In this document: in pieces, positions 33,718 through 41,525 of the stretch | How positions within the stretch are numbered: the first letter of the stretch is position 1 | How the letters are laid out: every line of letters begins with the position of its first letter | NCBI GenBank assembly: GCA_018268675.1 | Contig: JAFDWB010000085.1 | Span: 1-53,038, forward strand | Direction: 5' to 3' | Origin: Actinomycetota bacterium | Lineage (GTDB): Bacteria; Actinomycetota; Thermoleophilia; Solirubrobacterales; 70-9 | DNA length: 53,038 bases | The notes under the pieces: model-generated | What the model saw: the letters and a program-made list of their open reading frames with translations, nothing else | The model's database searches: none | What the model was told of the DNA's origin: nothing | Position numbers and translations under genes: made by a program

Positions 33718-34269
33718 TTAAGGCGCGTAGGGGTGGACGACGCAGCGATTGCTCACGTAGACCGCGGCGGGCACCGGGCTCCTCAGCCGCGGCTTCACGG
33801 CAAGTCGCACCGGCGCGCCTGACCAGCACTGCGCTTCCGGCAGGGAGGGGCGGAAGACGTATTCGCCCGGCGCGAGCTTGATCTGGAAGTGGCCGCCGGA
33901 CACCGGCAGCGTCGCCAGGACCGTCGCCGAGCCCCGCCTGCGCACGTTCACCACCGCGCCTTCGCCGGTGTAGACGGGGTACCCGCCGCAGTTGCCCGAG
34001 GGCAGGCACACGTGCGGTGGCGCCGCCCGCAGCGGGCAGGCGATCATGCGCTGGGCGCAGACGATGGCGCCTTGCACAGGTCCCGGGCTCGGCACCGGCC
34101 CGCACGGGATCGGCGGGCATTCCGGCACACACACCGCGGCGCAAGTCGTGTCGTAGACCGTCCCTTCGACGAGCTTCTTGTTCCCCGCTGCCGCCGCTAC
34201 CGACACAAGCGCCAGCGCCAGCGCGACCAGCGCGCCGATGCCCGCGAACCCGATCCCGACTCTCCTCAT
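33718..34269 (-). CDS. Exported Cys-rich protein with beta-sandwich-like C-domain
   Basis: 183 residues. Signal peptide (VGIGFAGIGALVALALALVSVAAAAG), then a cysteine- and proline-rich section (TTCAAVCVPECPPIPC) and a C-terminal domain with GHFQIKLAPGEYVFRPSLP, reminiscent of carboxypeptidase-regulatory-like (transthyretin-type) repeats. Ten cysteines in the mature part suggest several disulfides outside the cell. Function unknown. Convergent with the ABM-like gene, 9 bases apart. Confidence 0.65.
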   Translation of the reverse strand: MRRVGIGFAGIGALVALALALVSVAAAAGNKKLVEGTVYDTTCAAVCVPECPPIPCGPVPSPGPVQGAIVCAQRMIACPLRAAPPHVCLPSGNCGGYPVYTGEGAVVNVRRRGSATVLATLPVSGGHFQIKLAPGEYVFRPSLPEAQCWSGAPVRLAVKPRLRSPVPAAVYVSNRCVVHPYAP

Positions 34270-34288
34270 CCCCCCGTTCTACCCGGCT

Positions 34289-34306
34289 ACGTGACTTCGA
34301 TCACGT
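34289..34306. promoter_or_regulatory. Palindrome in divergent gap
   Basis: ACGTGA (34289-34294) and TCACGT (34301-34306) around CTTCGA. It lies between the Cys-rich exported gene and the TetR gene, next to the larger symmetric site, and could serve the leftward promoter. Confidence 0.4.
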
Positions 34307-34336
34307 TACCGCCATATAAATTTATAGTCCAGTAAC
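34305..34336. promoter_or_regulatory. Symmetric operator over AT-rich promoter of the lipid operon
   Basis: A 32-base symmetric site: GTTAC, five bases, the palindrome TATAAATTTATA (34315-34326), five bases, GTAAC. It ends 10 bases before the TetR start codon and overlaps the only AT-rich -10-like sequence here. It is most simply the autoregulatory operator of the TetR protein controlling the downstream thiolase operon. Confidence 0.65.
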
Positions 34337-34346
34337 ATCTACACCG

Positions 34347-35012
34347 ATGGATGCAGCAGTCAGGTCACGGCTGTCCCGAAGCGACCGGATGGAGCAGACG
34401 CTCGAGGTCGCGCACGGGATGTTCGCCGCGCGCGGCTTCGCCGAGGTGACGATGGACGAGATCGCGGCGGCGGTCGGGGTGACGAAGCCGCTCCTCTACA
34501 ACTACTTCGGCAACAAGGAGCGCCTCTACATCGCCTGCCTGGAGCAGGCCGGCGACTCGCTGACGCAGACGATCGGGGAGGCGATCGGCGGGACCGACAG
34601 CCCCGGCGCCGCCCTCGGGGCCGGCGTGCGCGCCTTCTTCGCGTTCCTCGACTCCGACCGCGCCGCCTGGGCGGTCCTCTTCGACGAGACGCTGCCTGGG
34701 AGCGGCGAGGTCGCCGACCGCGTCGCCGCCTACCGCGACCAGATCGTCGCGCTCGTCTCCGGCTCGCTCCTCACCCAGCTGCCGGAATCCCGCCGCGACG
34801 CGGCGCGGGTCGAAATCGAGGCCCTCTCGGCCGCCCTCCTCGGCGCCGCCGAGGAGCTCGCCCGCTGGTGGCTGCGCACCGAGGCGATCTCCGCGGGCGA
34901 GGCCGCCGAGCTCCTCATCGCGACGGTCGAGCCCGGCATCCGCGCCCGCTCCCAGGCCGCGGCCACCCACTCCCCCACTTCGAAAACCGGGAAAGGAACC
35001 CCCACGGAATGA
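34347..35012 (+). CDS. TetR family regulator of the lipid operon
   Basis: 221 residues. Helix-turn-helix at about 17-65: TLEVAHGMFAARGFAEVTMDEIAAAVGVTKPLLYNYFGNKERLY. The C-terminal domain would bind an acyl-CoA or similar ligand, by context. First gene of the operon; its stop overlaps the thiolase ATG (ATGA). Its placement in front of the fadA2-fabG4-htdX-like set suggests local feedback control. Confidence 0.92.
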   Translation: MDAAVRSRLSRSDRMEQTLEVAHGMFAARGFAEVTMDEIAAAVGVTKPLLYNYFGNKERLYIACLEQAGDSLTQTIGEAIGGTDSPGAALGAGVRAFFAFLDSDRAAWAVLFDETLPGSGEVADRVAAYRDQIVALVSGSLLTQLPESRRDAARVEIEALSAALLGAAEELARWWLRTEAISAGEAAELLIATVEPGIRARSQAAATHSPTSKTGKGTPTE

Positions 35013-36304
35013 ACCCAGAGACCCGCCGGGTCGCCGTCCTCGGCGGCAACCGGATCCCCTTCGCGCGCTCCGACACCAAGTACGCGCACGCGACCAACCA
35101 GGACATGCTGACCGCGGCGCTCGACGGGCTGGTCGACCGCTTCGGCCTCGCGGGCGAGCGGCTCGGCGAGGTCGCCGGCGGCGCGGTGCTGAAGCACTCC
35201 CACGACCGCGACCTGACCCGCGAGAGCGTCCTCTCCACCCGCCTCGCCCCCGAGACCCCCGCCTACGACGTCCAGCAGGCCTGCGGCACCGGCCTCGAGA
35301 CGGCGATCCTGGTCGCCAACAAGATCGCCCTCGGGCAGATCGACGTCGGCATCGCCTGTGGCGCCGACACCACCTCCGACGCCCCGATCGAGCTGAACGA
35401 GGAGCTCCGCGCGACCCTCCTCGAGGCCAACCGCCAGCGCTCCACGAGCGGCAAGCTGAAGACGCTGGCGCGCTTCCGCCCCGGCCACGTGGTCCCCCGC
35501 ATCCCCCGCAACGAGGAGCCCCGCACCGGCCTCTCGATGGGCGAGCACACGGCGGTCATGGCGACCGAATGGGACCTCGGCCGCGCCGAGCAGGACGAGC
35601 TCGCGGTCGCCTCGCACAAGAACCTCACCACCGCCTACGAGCGCGGCTTCTTCACCGACCTGATCACCCCGTACCTCGGCCTGGAGCGCGACGGCAACCT
35701 GCGCCCCGACTCGAGCCTCGAGAAGCTGGCGAAGCTGAAGCCGGTCTTCGGCGGGCCAGAGGGGACGATGACGGCGGCCAACTCGACGCCGCTCTCCGAC
35801 GGCGCCTCGGCGGTCCTGCTCGCCTCGGAGGAGTGGGCCAAAGAACATGACCTGCCTGTCCTCGCCTGGTTCAGCGAGGCGCAGACGGCGGCGATCGACC
35901 ACGTCCACAAGCGCGAAGGCCTCCTGATGGCGCCCGCCTACGCGATGCCGCGGATGCTCGACCGCGCCGGCCTCACCCTGCAGGACTTCGACTACTACGA
36001 GATCCACGAGGCCTTCGCCGCCCAGGTCCTCTGCACGCTGAAGGCCTGGGAAGACGAGGCGTTCTGCAAGGAGAAGCTCGGTCGCGAGGCGCCGCTCGGG
36101 GCGATCGACCGGGCGAAGCTGAACGTGAACGGCGGCTCGCTCGCCGCCGCCCACCCGTTCGCGGCGACCGGCGGGCGGATCGTCGCCGGGCTCGCCAAAC
36201 AGCTGCACGAAGACGGGAAGGGGCGCGGTGTGATCTCGATCTGCGCCGCCGGTGGCCAGGGCGTCGTCGCGATCCTCGAGGGCCCGGAAGGAGCGACCCG
36301 ATGA
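35009..36304 (+). CDS. Acetyl-CoA C-acetyltransferase (thiolase, FadA2/FadI-like)
   Basis: 431 residues, full length. The nucleophilic Cys is in VQQACGTGLE, the catalytic His in IHEAFAAQ, the second His in NVNGGSLAAAHPFAATGGR, and the acid/base Cys in CAAGGQGV. It would cleave 3-ketoacyl-CoA or condense acetyl-CoA units in the cytoplasm. AAAGGA precedes the ATG. Order thiolase, long FabG, MaoC hydratase matches the mycobacterial fadA2-fabG4-htdX neighbourhood, so a lipid-chain-modifying function is likely. ATGA overlaps on both sides. Confidence 0.93.
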   Translation: MNPETRRVAVLGGNRIPFARSDTKYAHATNQDMLTAALDGLVDRFGLAGERLGEVAGGAVLKHSHDRDLTRESVLSTRLAPETPAYDVQQACGTGLETAILVANKIALGQIDVGIACGADTTSDAPIELNEELRATLLEANRQRSTSGKLKTLARFRPGHVVPRIPRNEEPRTGLSMGEHTAVMATEWDLGRAEQDELAVASHKNLTTAYERGFFTDLITPYLGLERDGNLRPDSSLEKLAKLKPVFGGPEGTMTAANSTPLSDGASAVLLASEEWAKEHDLPVLAWFSEAQTAAIDHVHKREGLLMAPAYAMPRMLDRAGLTLQDFDYYEIHEAFAAQVLCTLKAWEDEAFCKEKLGREAPLGAIDRAKLNVNGGSLAAAHPFAATGGRIVAGLAKQLHEDGKGRGVISICAAGGQGVVAILEGPEGATR

Positions 36305-37626
36305 CCGACCGCTACTCACAGCTCGTCAACGCGCCGGTGCTCTCGACCGTCGCCCGCCAGCTCGGGCTGCCGCAGCCGGTGGACCTCGACCGCCGGCGCC
36401 CCGGGGCCCCGGTGATCGCCGGGCCGGTGCTGAGCGGCGCCGCCCCCGGGGCCCGCCTGGAGCGCGCGCTGAAGGCGGTCCTCGACGCCATCGGCGCCGA
36501 ACGCGCGGGCGCCGGGGGCAAGGCCAAGGCGCTCGTCTTCGACGCGAGTGGGATCGCCGACTCGACCGAGCTGGTCGAGCTACAGCGCTTCTTCTACCCC
36601 GCCGTGGCGCGGCTCCAACGCAGCGGCCGCGTCGTCGTCCTCGGCACCACCCCGACACTCGCCGGCTCCGCCCGCGCCCACACCGCACAGCGGGCGCTCG
36701 AGGGCTTCAGCCGCTCGCTCGCCAAGGAGATCGGCGGCAAGGGCGCGACCGCGCAGCTCGTATATGTCGAGCCCGGCGCCGAGGACCAGCTCGCCTCGAC
36801 CCTGCGCTTCCTGCTCTCACCGCGCTCCGCCTATGTGGACGGGCAGGTGATCCGGATCGGACCGGGCGTCGCGCCGACCCCGGAGATCGACTGGGACCTC
36901 CCGCTCGCCGGCAAGACCGCGTTGGTGACCGGCGCCTCGCGCGGGATCGGCGCCGCGATCGCCGCCACGCTCGGCCGCGACGGCGCCAAGGTCGTCGGCC
37001 TCGACGTGCCGCAGGCCGCGGGCGACCTGCGCGCCGTGGTCGAGGCGCTCGGCGGGGAGGCGCTCGCGCTCGACATCACCGCGGCCGACGCCCCCGAGCA
37101 GATCGCCGCGCACTTCGCCGAGGGCCTCGACGTCGTCGTTCACAACGCCGGCGTCACCCGCGACCGCACGATCGCGAAGATGCCCGAGGACCGCTGGACC
37201 CAGCTGATCGAGATCAACCTCTCCGCCGAGGAGCGGATCGACGACGCGCTCCTCAACTCCGGGCGCCTCAACGCCAACGGCCGCCTCGTCTGCGTCTCCT
37301 CGATGTCGGGGATCGCGGGGAACTCGGGGCAGACCAACTACGCCGCCTCGAAGGCCGGCGTGATCGGGATGGTCGAATCGCTGGCGCCCGCGCTCGCGGA
37401 GCGCGAGGCGACGATCAACGCGGTCGCGCCGGGCTTCATCGAGACCCGGATGACCGCGGCGATGCCGATAGGGCCGCGCGAAGCCGGCCGCCGGCTCTCC
37501 TCGCTCTCCCAGGGCGGCCTGCCGGTCGACGTCGCCGAGACGATCGCCTGGCTCGCCTCACCGGCCAGCACCGGGGTCAACGGCAACGTGGTCCGGGTCT
37601 GCGGCCAGAGCCTGCTGGGGGCGTGA
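36301..37626 (+). CDS. fabG: Long (high-molecular-weight) 3-oxoacyl-ACP/CoA reductase, FabG4-like
   Basis: 441 residues: a degenerate N-terminal flavodoxin-like/SDR domain (about 1-195) followed by an active SDR domain. NAD(P)-binding TGASRGIG, NAG in VVHNAGVTRD, Ser in VSSMSG and YxxxK in NYAASKAG. Length and two-domain form match FabG4 of mycobacteria, which is NADH-dependent and reduces 3-ketoacyl-CoA. ATGA overlap with the thiolase. It would supply 3-hydroxyacyl-CoA to the hydratase next door, or run in the reverse direction. Confidence 0.92.
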   Translation: MTDRYSQLVNAPVLSTVARQLGLPQPVDLDRRRPGAPVIAGPVLSGAAPGARLERALKAVLDAIGAERAGAGGKAKALVFDASGIADSTELVELQRFFYPAVARLQRSGRVVVLGTTPTLAGSARAHTAQRALEGFSRSLAKEIGGKGATAQLVYVEPGAEDQLASTLRFLLSPRSAYVDGQVIRIGPGVAPTPEIDWDLPLAGKTALVTGASRGIGAAIAATLGRDGAKVVGLDVPQAAGDLRAVVEALGGEALALDITAADAPEQIAAHFAEGLDVVVHNAGVTRDRTIAKMPEDRWTQLIEINLSAEERIDDALLNSGRLNANGRLVCVSSMSGIAGNSGQTNYAASKAGVIGMVESLAPALAEREATINAVAPGFIETRMTAAMPIGPREAGRRLSSLSQGGLPVDVAETIAWLASPASTGVNGNVVRVCGQSLLGA

Positions 37627-37629
37627 GCA

Positions 37630-38538
37630 GTGCCGATTGAGACCCGGAAGCTCACGAGCGCGCCGTCGATCCTGCCGCTCTACGCGCGCGCCGCCGCGCC
37701 GCTGGTCCCGGGCGCCTCGCTGCTGCCGTTCGTCCCCGGCGGCGGTGGCGAGATCCCCGAGGTGCGCCTGGAGCTCGACGGAGTCCGCGCCGACCCCGAC
37801 GCGGTCGCCGCCTACGCCCGGGTCTGCGGCTTCGCCCTGCGCGACCACCTGCCCCCGACCTACCCCCACGTGCTCGCCTTCCCGCTGCACATGGCGCTGA
37901 TGTCGGATGGCTCGTTCCCGTTCGGCGCGGTCGGCCTCGTCCACGTCGCCAACCGGATCACCCAACATCGGCGGCTCGGCATCGGCGAGGAGCTGGCGCT
38001 CCGCGTGCAGGCGACGAAGCTCGCGCCGCACCCGAAAGGGCGGACCTTCAACGTCGTCACCGAGGTCCGGGTCGGCCGCCAGATCGCCTGGGAGAGCACC
38101 AGCACCTTCCTGCGGCGCGGCAAGGGCGACCCCAGCGCCGCCTCCGGGGAGGCGTTCCCGACCGTCCCCGAGGAGACCCCGGCGAGCGCCGAGTGGCGCC
38201 TCGGTGGCGACCTCGGCCGCCGCTACGCCTCCGTCTCCGGCGACCGTAACCCGATCCACATGCACGCGCTGACGGCGAAGCCGCTCGGCTTCCCGGCGGC
38301 GATCGCGCACGGGATGTGGACGAAGGCGCGGGCGCTGGCGGCGCTCGAGCCGCGCCTTCCCGACGCCTTCGCCGTCGACGTCCGCTTCCGCCGGCCGATC
38401 CTGCTGCCGGCGCGGGTCGAGTTCGCGAGCGCGGACGACGGCGACGAGATCGATTTCACGGTGAGGGGCCGCGGCGAGAAGCGGTCGAGCAGACATCTGG
38501 ACGGCAGGGTCAAAGCAAAGACGGGAAAGGCAAAGTGA
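37630..38538 (+). CDS. MaoC-like (R)-specific enoyl-CoA hydratase, HtdX-like
   Basis: 302 residues, double hot-dog size. The C-terminal half has the hydratase-2 motif with the catalytic Asp and His in SGDRNPIHMHALTAKPLGF and AIAHGMW. The N-terminal half (SILPLYARAAAPL, HVLAFPLHMALMSDGSFPF) is a non-catalytic hot-dog. GTG start three bases after the FabG stop; its stop overlaps the dehydrogenase GTG (GTGA). It catalyses hydration of enoyl-CoA or dehydration of 3-hydroxyacyl thioesters. Confidence 0.9.
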   Translation: MPIETRKLTSAPSILPLYARAAAPLVPGASLLPFVPGGGGEIPEVRLELDGVRADPDAVAAYARVCGFALRDHLPPTYPHVLAFPLHMALMSDGSFPFGAVGLVHVANRITQHRRLGIGEELALRVQATKLAPHPKGRTFNVVTEVRVGRQIAWESTSTFLRRGKGDPSAASGEAFPTVPEETPASAEWRLGGDLGRRYASVSGDRNPIHMHALTAKPLGFPAAIAHGMWTKARALAALEPRLPDAFAVDVRFRRPILLPARVEFASADDGDEIDFTVRGRGEKRSSRHLDGRVKAKTGKAK

Positions 38539-39875
38539 CGACGACGATCGACACCGACAGGGGTGTGGCCGAGCGCAGCATGGGCTTCGGGCTGCGGGCG
38601 CTGAACTGGCTCGCGGGCTCCGACCTGCTCGACCGGATCCGCATGCGCAAAGGGCTCGAGCGGGCCCTCTTCCAGGGGACGAAACAGGGCTTCCGCACGG
38701 CGACGGTCGCCGGGCGCACCTTCAAGGCCGCCCAACAGCTGGGCAAGCCGGCGCGGCAGCCGCGCGCCAGGTCGAAGGGCCTCTTCGACATCACCCCCGA
38801 CGACGAGCAGGCGATGTTCCAGGAGGCGGGCCGCGCGTTCGCCGAGGAGAAGGTGCGCCCGGCCGCCAAAGAAGCCGACGACGCGCGCGCGACCCCGCCG
38901 GAGATCCTCACCCAGGCGACCGAACTCGGCGTCGCGATGCTCGGCGTCCCGGCCGAGCTCGGCGGGGCGATGGAGGAGGGCGCGGCGACGACCGCGGTGC
39001 TGATCGGCGAGGCGCTCGCGCACGGCGACATGGGGATCGCCTACGCGGCGCTCGCCCCCGGCGCCGTCGCCACCGCGATCGGCCTCTGGGGATCGGCCGC
39101 GCAGGAGGCCACCTACCTGCCCGCCTTCACCGGCGAGGACGCGCCCGCGGCGGCGCTGGCGATCCTCGAGCCGCGGCCGCTCTTCGACCCGCTGAAGCTC
39201 GCGACGAAGGCGCGGCGCGAGGGCGGCGACTGGGTGCTCGACGGCACCAAGTCGCTGATCGCGCGGGCGGGCGAGTGCGAGCTCTTCCTCGTCGCCGCGG
39301 ACGCCGACGGCGTCGGCCCGGCCCTCTTCGTGGTCGAGTCGGGGACCAAAGGGCTGGCGATCGAGGACGAGCCGGCGATGGGCCTCCGCCCCGCCTCGAC
39401 CGGCAGGCTGATCCTCGAAGGCGCCCGCGTCCCCGCGACCGGGATCCTCGGCGAGGGCGCGCGGGCCGATTACGTCGAGTGCGTGAACCGGGCCCGGATC
39501 GCCTGGGCCTCGCTCTCGGTCGGCACCGCGCAGGCGGTCCTCGACTACGTCATCCCTTATGTCAACGAGCGCCAGGCGTTCGGCGAACCGATCTCCAACC
39601 GCCAGGGCGTCGCCTTCGCGGTCGCCGACATCGGCATCGAGTCGAGCGGCATGCGGCTCGCCACCTACCGGGCGGCGGCGCGCGCCGACCAGGGCGCCGA
39701 CTTCGCCCGCGAGGCCGCGATCGCCCGCCGCCTCTGCGCCCAGAAGGGGATGAAGATCGGCTCCGAAGGCGTCCAGCTGCTCGGCGGCCACGGGTTCGTC
39801 AAGGAGCACCCGGTCGAGCGCTGGTACCGAGACCTCCGCTCCGGCGGCGCCATGGAGGGCGCCCTGCTGGTCTGA
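38535..39875 (+). CDS. Acyl-CoA dehydrogenase with N-terminal extension
   Basis: 446 residues. About 80 extra residues precede the usual start (TPDDEQAMFQEAGRAFAEEKVRPAAKEAD). FAD/substrate domain features include LGVPAELGG, and the C-terminal helices have NERQAFGEPISNRQGVAFAVADI and LLGGHGFVKEHPVERWYRDLRSGG. The last segment lacks the classic EGT catalytic Glu; a Glu elsewhere must serve if it is active. GTG start overlaps the MaoC stop. It oxidises acyl-CoA to enoyl-CoA with transfer to ETF. Confidence 0.88.
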   Translation: MTTTIDTDRGVAERSMGFGLRALNWLAGSDLLDRIRMRKGLERALFQGTKQGFRTATVAGRTFKAAQQLGKPARQPRARSKGLFDITPDDEQAMFQEAGRAFAEEKVRPAAKEADDARATPPEILTQATELGVAMLGVPAELGGAMEEGAATTAVLIGEALAHGDMGIAYAALAPGAVATAIGLWGSAAQEATYLPAFTGEDAPAAALAILEPRPLFDPLKLATKARREGGDWVLDGTKSLIARAGECELFLVAADADGVGPALFVVESGTKGLAIEDEPAMGLRPASTGRLILEGARVPATGILGEGARADYVECVNRARIAWASLSVGTAQAVLDYVIPYVNERQAFGEPISNRQGVAFAVADIGIESSGMRLATYRAAARADQGADFAREAAIARRLCAQKGMKIGSEGVQLLGGHGFVKEHPVERWYRDLRSGGAMEGALLV

Positions 39876-39881
39876 GACCCC

Positions 39882-39916
39882 ACGACGCTTGTCTTCCATA
39901 CGAAGACAAGCGTCGT
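39882..39916. terminator. Perfect 15-bp hairpin between the two dehydrogenase genes
   Basis: ACGACGCTTGTCTTC (39882-39896) and GAAGACAAGCGTCGT (39902-39916) with loop CATAC. There is no following T-run. It lies between the stop of the first dehydrogenase and the AAGGAAGG of the second, so it could attenuate or stabilise the transcript rather than terminate it fully. Confidence 0.6.
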
Positions 39917-39938
39917 GACGACTGCGAAGGAAGGCACC

Positions 39939-41150
39939 ATGATCAATCTCGAGATACCGAAGAAATACAAGCCGCTGGTCAACCAGGCCAACCAGGTGGC
40001 GACCGAGGTGTTCCGGCCGATCTCGCGCAAATACGACGAGGCCGAGCACGCCTACCCGAAGGAGCTCGACCTGCTGGCGTCGCTGATCGACGGCATGAAC
40101 GAAGGCTCCGACCTCGGCGGCGCGGGCGCGACCGGCGTGCGGCGCTCCTCCAACGGCTCCGACCCGGCGCAGAACCGCAACGGCTCGAACCTCTCCACCG
40201 TGCTCGGCGTCATCGAGCTCTGCTGGGGCGACGTCGGCCTGCTGCTCTCGATGCCGCGCCAGGGGCTCGGCAACTCGGCGATCGCCTCGGTGGCGACCGA
40301 GGAGCAGCTGGAGCGCTACGGCGGCCGCTGGGCGGCGATGGCGATCACCGAGCCCGAAGCGGGCTCCGACTCGGCCGCGATCCGCACCACCGCCGAGCTC
40401 GACGGCGACGAGTATGTCCTCAACGGCGAGAAGATCTTCGTCACCTCGGGCGACCGCGCCGACCTGATCGTCGTCTGGGCCACGCTCGACCGCTCCAAGG
40501 GCCGCGCCGCGATCAAGTCCTTCATCGTCGAGCGCGACAACCCGGGCCTGAAGCTCGACCGCCTGGAGCACAAGCTCGGCATCCGCGCCTCCGATACCGC
40601 CAACTTCACCCTGCAGGACTGCCGCGTGCCGAAAGACGCGCTGCTGGGTGACCCGGAGGTGAAGGAGAAGGGCTTCGCCGGGGTGATGGAAACGTTCGAC
40701 AATACGCGGCCGCTGGTCGCCGCGATGGGCGTCGGGGTGATGCGCGCCGCCCTCGAGGAGACGCGCGCCCAGCTCGCCTCCGCGGGCGTCGAGATCGACT
40801 ACGACACCCCGGTCCTCTCCCAGCCCGCCGCCGCGGCCCGCTTCCTCGAGATGGAGTCCGACTACGAGGCCGCCTGGCTCCTCACCCTGCAGGCCGCCTG
40901 GATGGCCGACAACTCGAAGCCCAACTCCCTCCAGGCCTCGATGGCCAAGGCGAAGGCGGGCCGCACCTGCGTCGAGGTCACCCTCGGCTGCGTCGAGCTC
41001 TGCGGCGCCGTCGGCCTCGGCGAGTCCGAGCTGCTGGAGAAGTGGGCCCGCGACGCCAAGATCCTCGACATCTTCGAGGGGACCCAACAGATCCAGCTCC
41101 TGATCGTCGCGCGGCAGTTGCTCGGGAAGACGTCTAGCGAACTGCGGTAG
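39939..41150 (+). CDS. Acyl-CoA dehydrogenase
   Basis: 403 residues, standard form. MAITEPEAGSDSAAI in the FAD region, NGEKIFVTSGDRADL in the beta domain, and the C-terminal DIFEGTQQIQ with the catalytic Glu expected of straight-chain enzymes. The ATG at 39939 was preferred because of GAAGGAAGG at 39926-39934; a GTG at 39915 is in frame but falls in the hairpin. Oxidises an acyl-CoA in the same pathway as the preceding genes. Not translationally coupled to them. Confidence 0.92.
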   Translation: MINLEIPKKYKPLVNQANQVATEVFRPISRKYDEAEHAYPKELDLLASLIDGMNEGSDLGGAGATGVRRSSNGSDPAQNRNGSNLSTVLGVIELCWGDVGLLLSMPRQGLGNSAIASVATEEQLERYGGRWAAMAITEPEAGSDSAAIRTTAELDGDEYVLNGEKIFVTSGDRADLIVVWATLDRSKGRAAIKSFIVERDNPGLKLDRLEHKLGIRASDTANFTLQDCRVPKDALLGDPEVKEKGFAGVMETFDNTRPLVAAMGVGVMRAALEETRAQLASAGVEIDYDTPVLSQPAAAARFLEMESDYEAAWLLTLQAAWMADNSKPNSLQASMAKAKAGRTCVEVTLGCVELCGAVGLGESELLEKWARDAKILDIFEGTQQIQLLIVARQLLGKTSSELR

Positions 41151-41174
41151 GAGAAGGGACGGGGTTTGCGGGGG

Positions 41175-41277
41175 AGCCCTCTCGGGTCCCCTCCCCAGAA
41201 GCCGTCGCGCAGCTGGGCCTGCCTTAAGGGCTCGGTGCGGGGCACTGGAGCTTCTGGGGAGGGGACCCGAGAGGGCT
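41175..41277. repeat. Structured element B, copy 1 (27-bp perfect stem)
   Basis: Perfect inverted arms of 27 bases, 41175-41201 (starting AGCCCTCTCGGGTCC) and 41251-41277, enclose a 49-base core (41202-41250) starting CCGTCGCGCAGCTGGGC and containing CCTTAAGG. The core recurs, inverted, in copy 2 while the stem sequence there is different. No open frame. It lies in the 375-base gap between the dehydrogenase and the acyl-CoA ligase. Confidence 0.9.
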
Positions 41278-41377
41278 CTACGGACCCTTTCCTAGCTTCG
41301 AGGAGCTATCGGAGTGCCAGGCTGGGCGACGATCCTCGTGTCTCAGGCTCCGTGAGGAGCGAGGAACGATTCGTCAG

Positions 41378-41483
41378 GCCTGTCTCGGTGGCCCCTCCGG
41401 AAAAGCTCCGGTGCCCCGAACCCGAGCCCTTAAGGCAGGCCCAGCTGCGCGACGGCTTTTCCGGACGGGTCACCGAGACAGGC
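41378..41483. repeat. Structured element B, copy 2 (opposite orientation)
   Basis: 28-base arms 41378-41405 (GCCTGTCTCGGTGGCCCC...) and 41456-41483 pair with one G-T and one mismatch. The 50-base core 41406-41455 is the reverse complement of copy 1's core with about 4 differences. The outer stems of the two copies share only partial identity but each is self-complementary. The 100 bases between the copies hold weak CGAGGA/TCCTCG pairings and no gene. Confidence 0.88.
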
Positions 41484-41525
41484 CCCCAGCCCGCGTCACC
41501 CCGTTTTCCGACAGACTGCCGCCTC

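Noticed and set aside
41166-41525. N-terminal extension of the acyl-CoA ligase frame through element B
   Set aside because: The frame is open, but it only translates the hairpin arms and cores; ANL-family similarity starts near the GTG at 41526.
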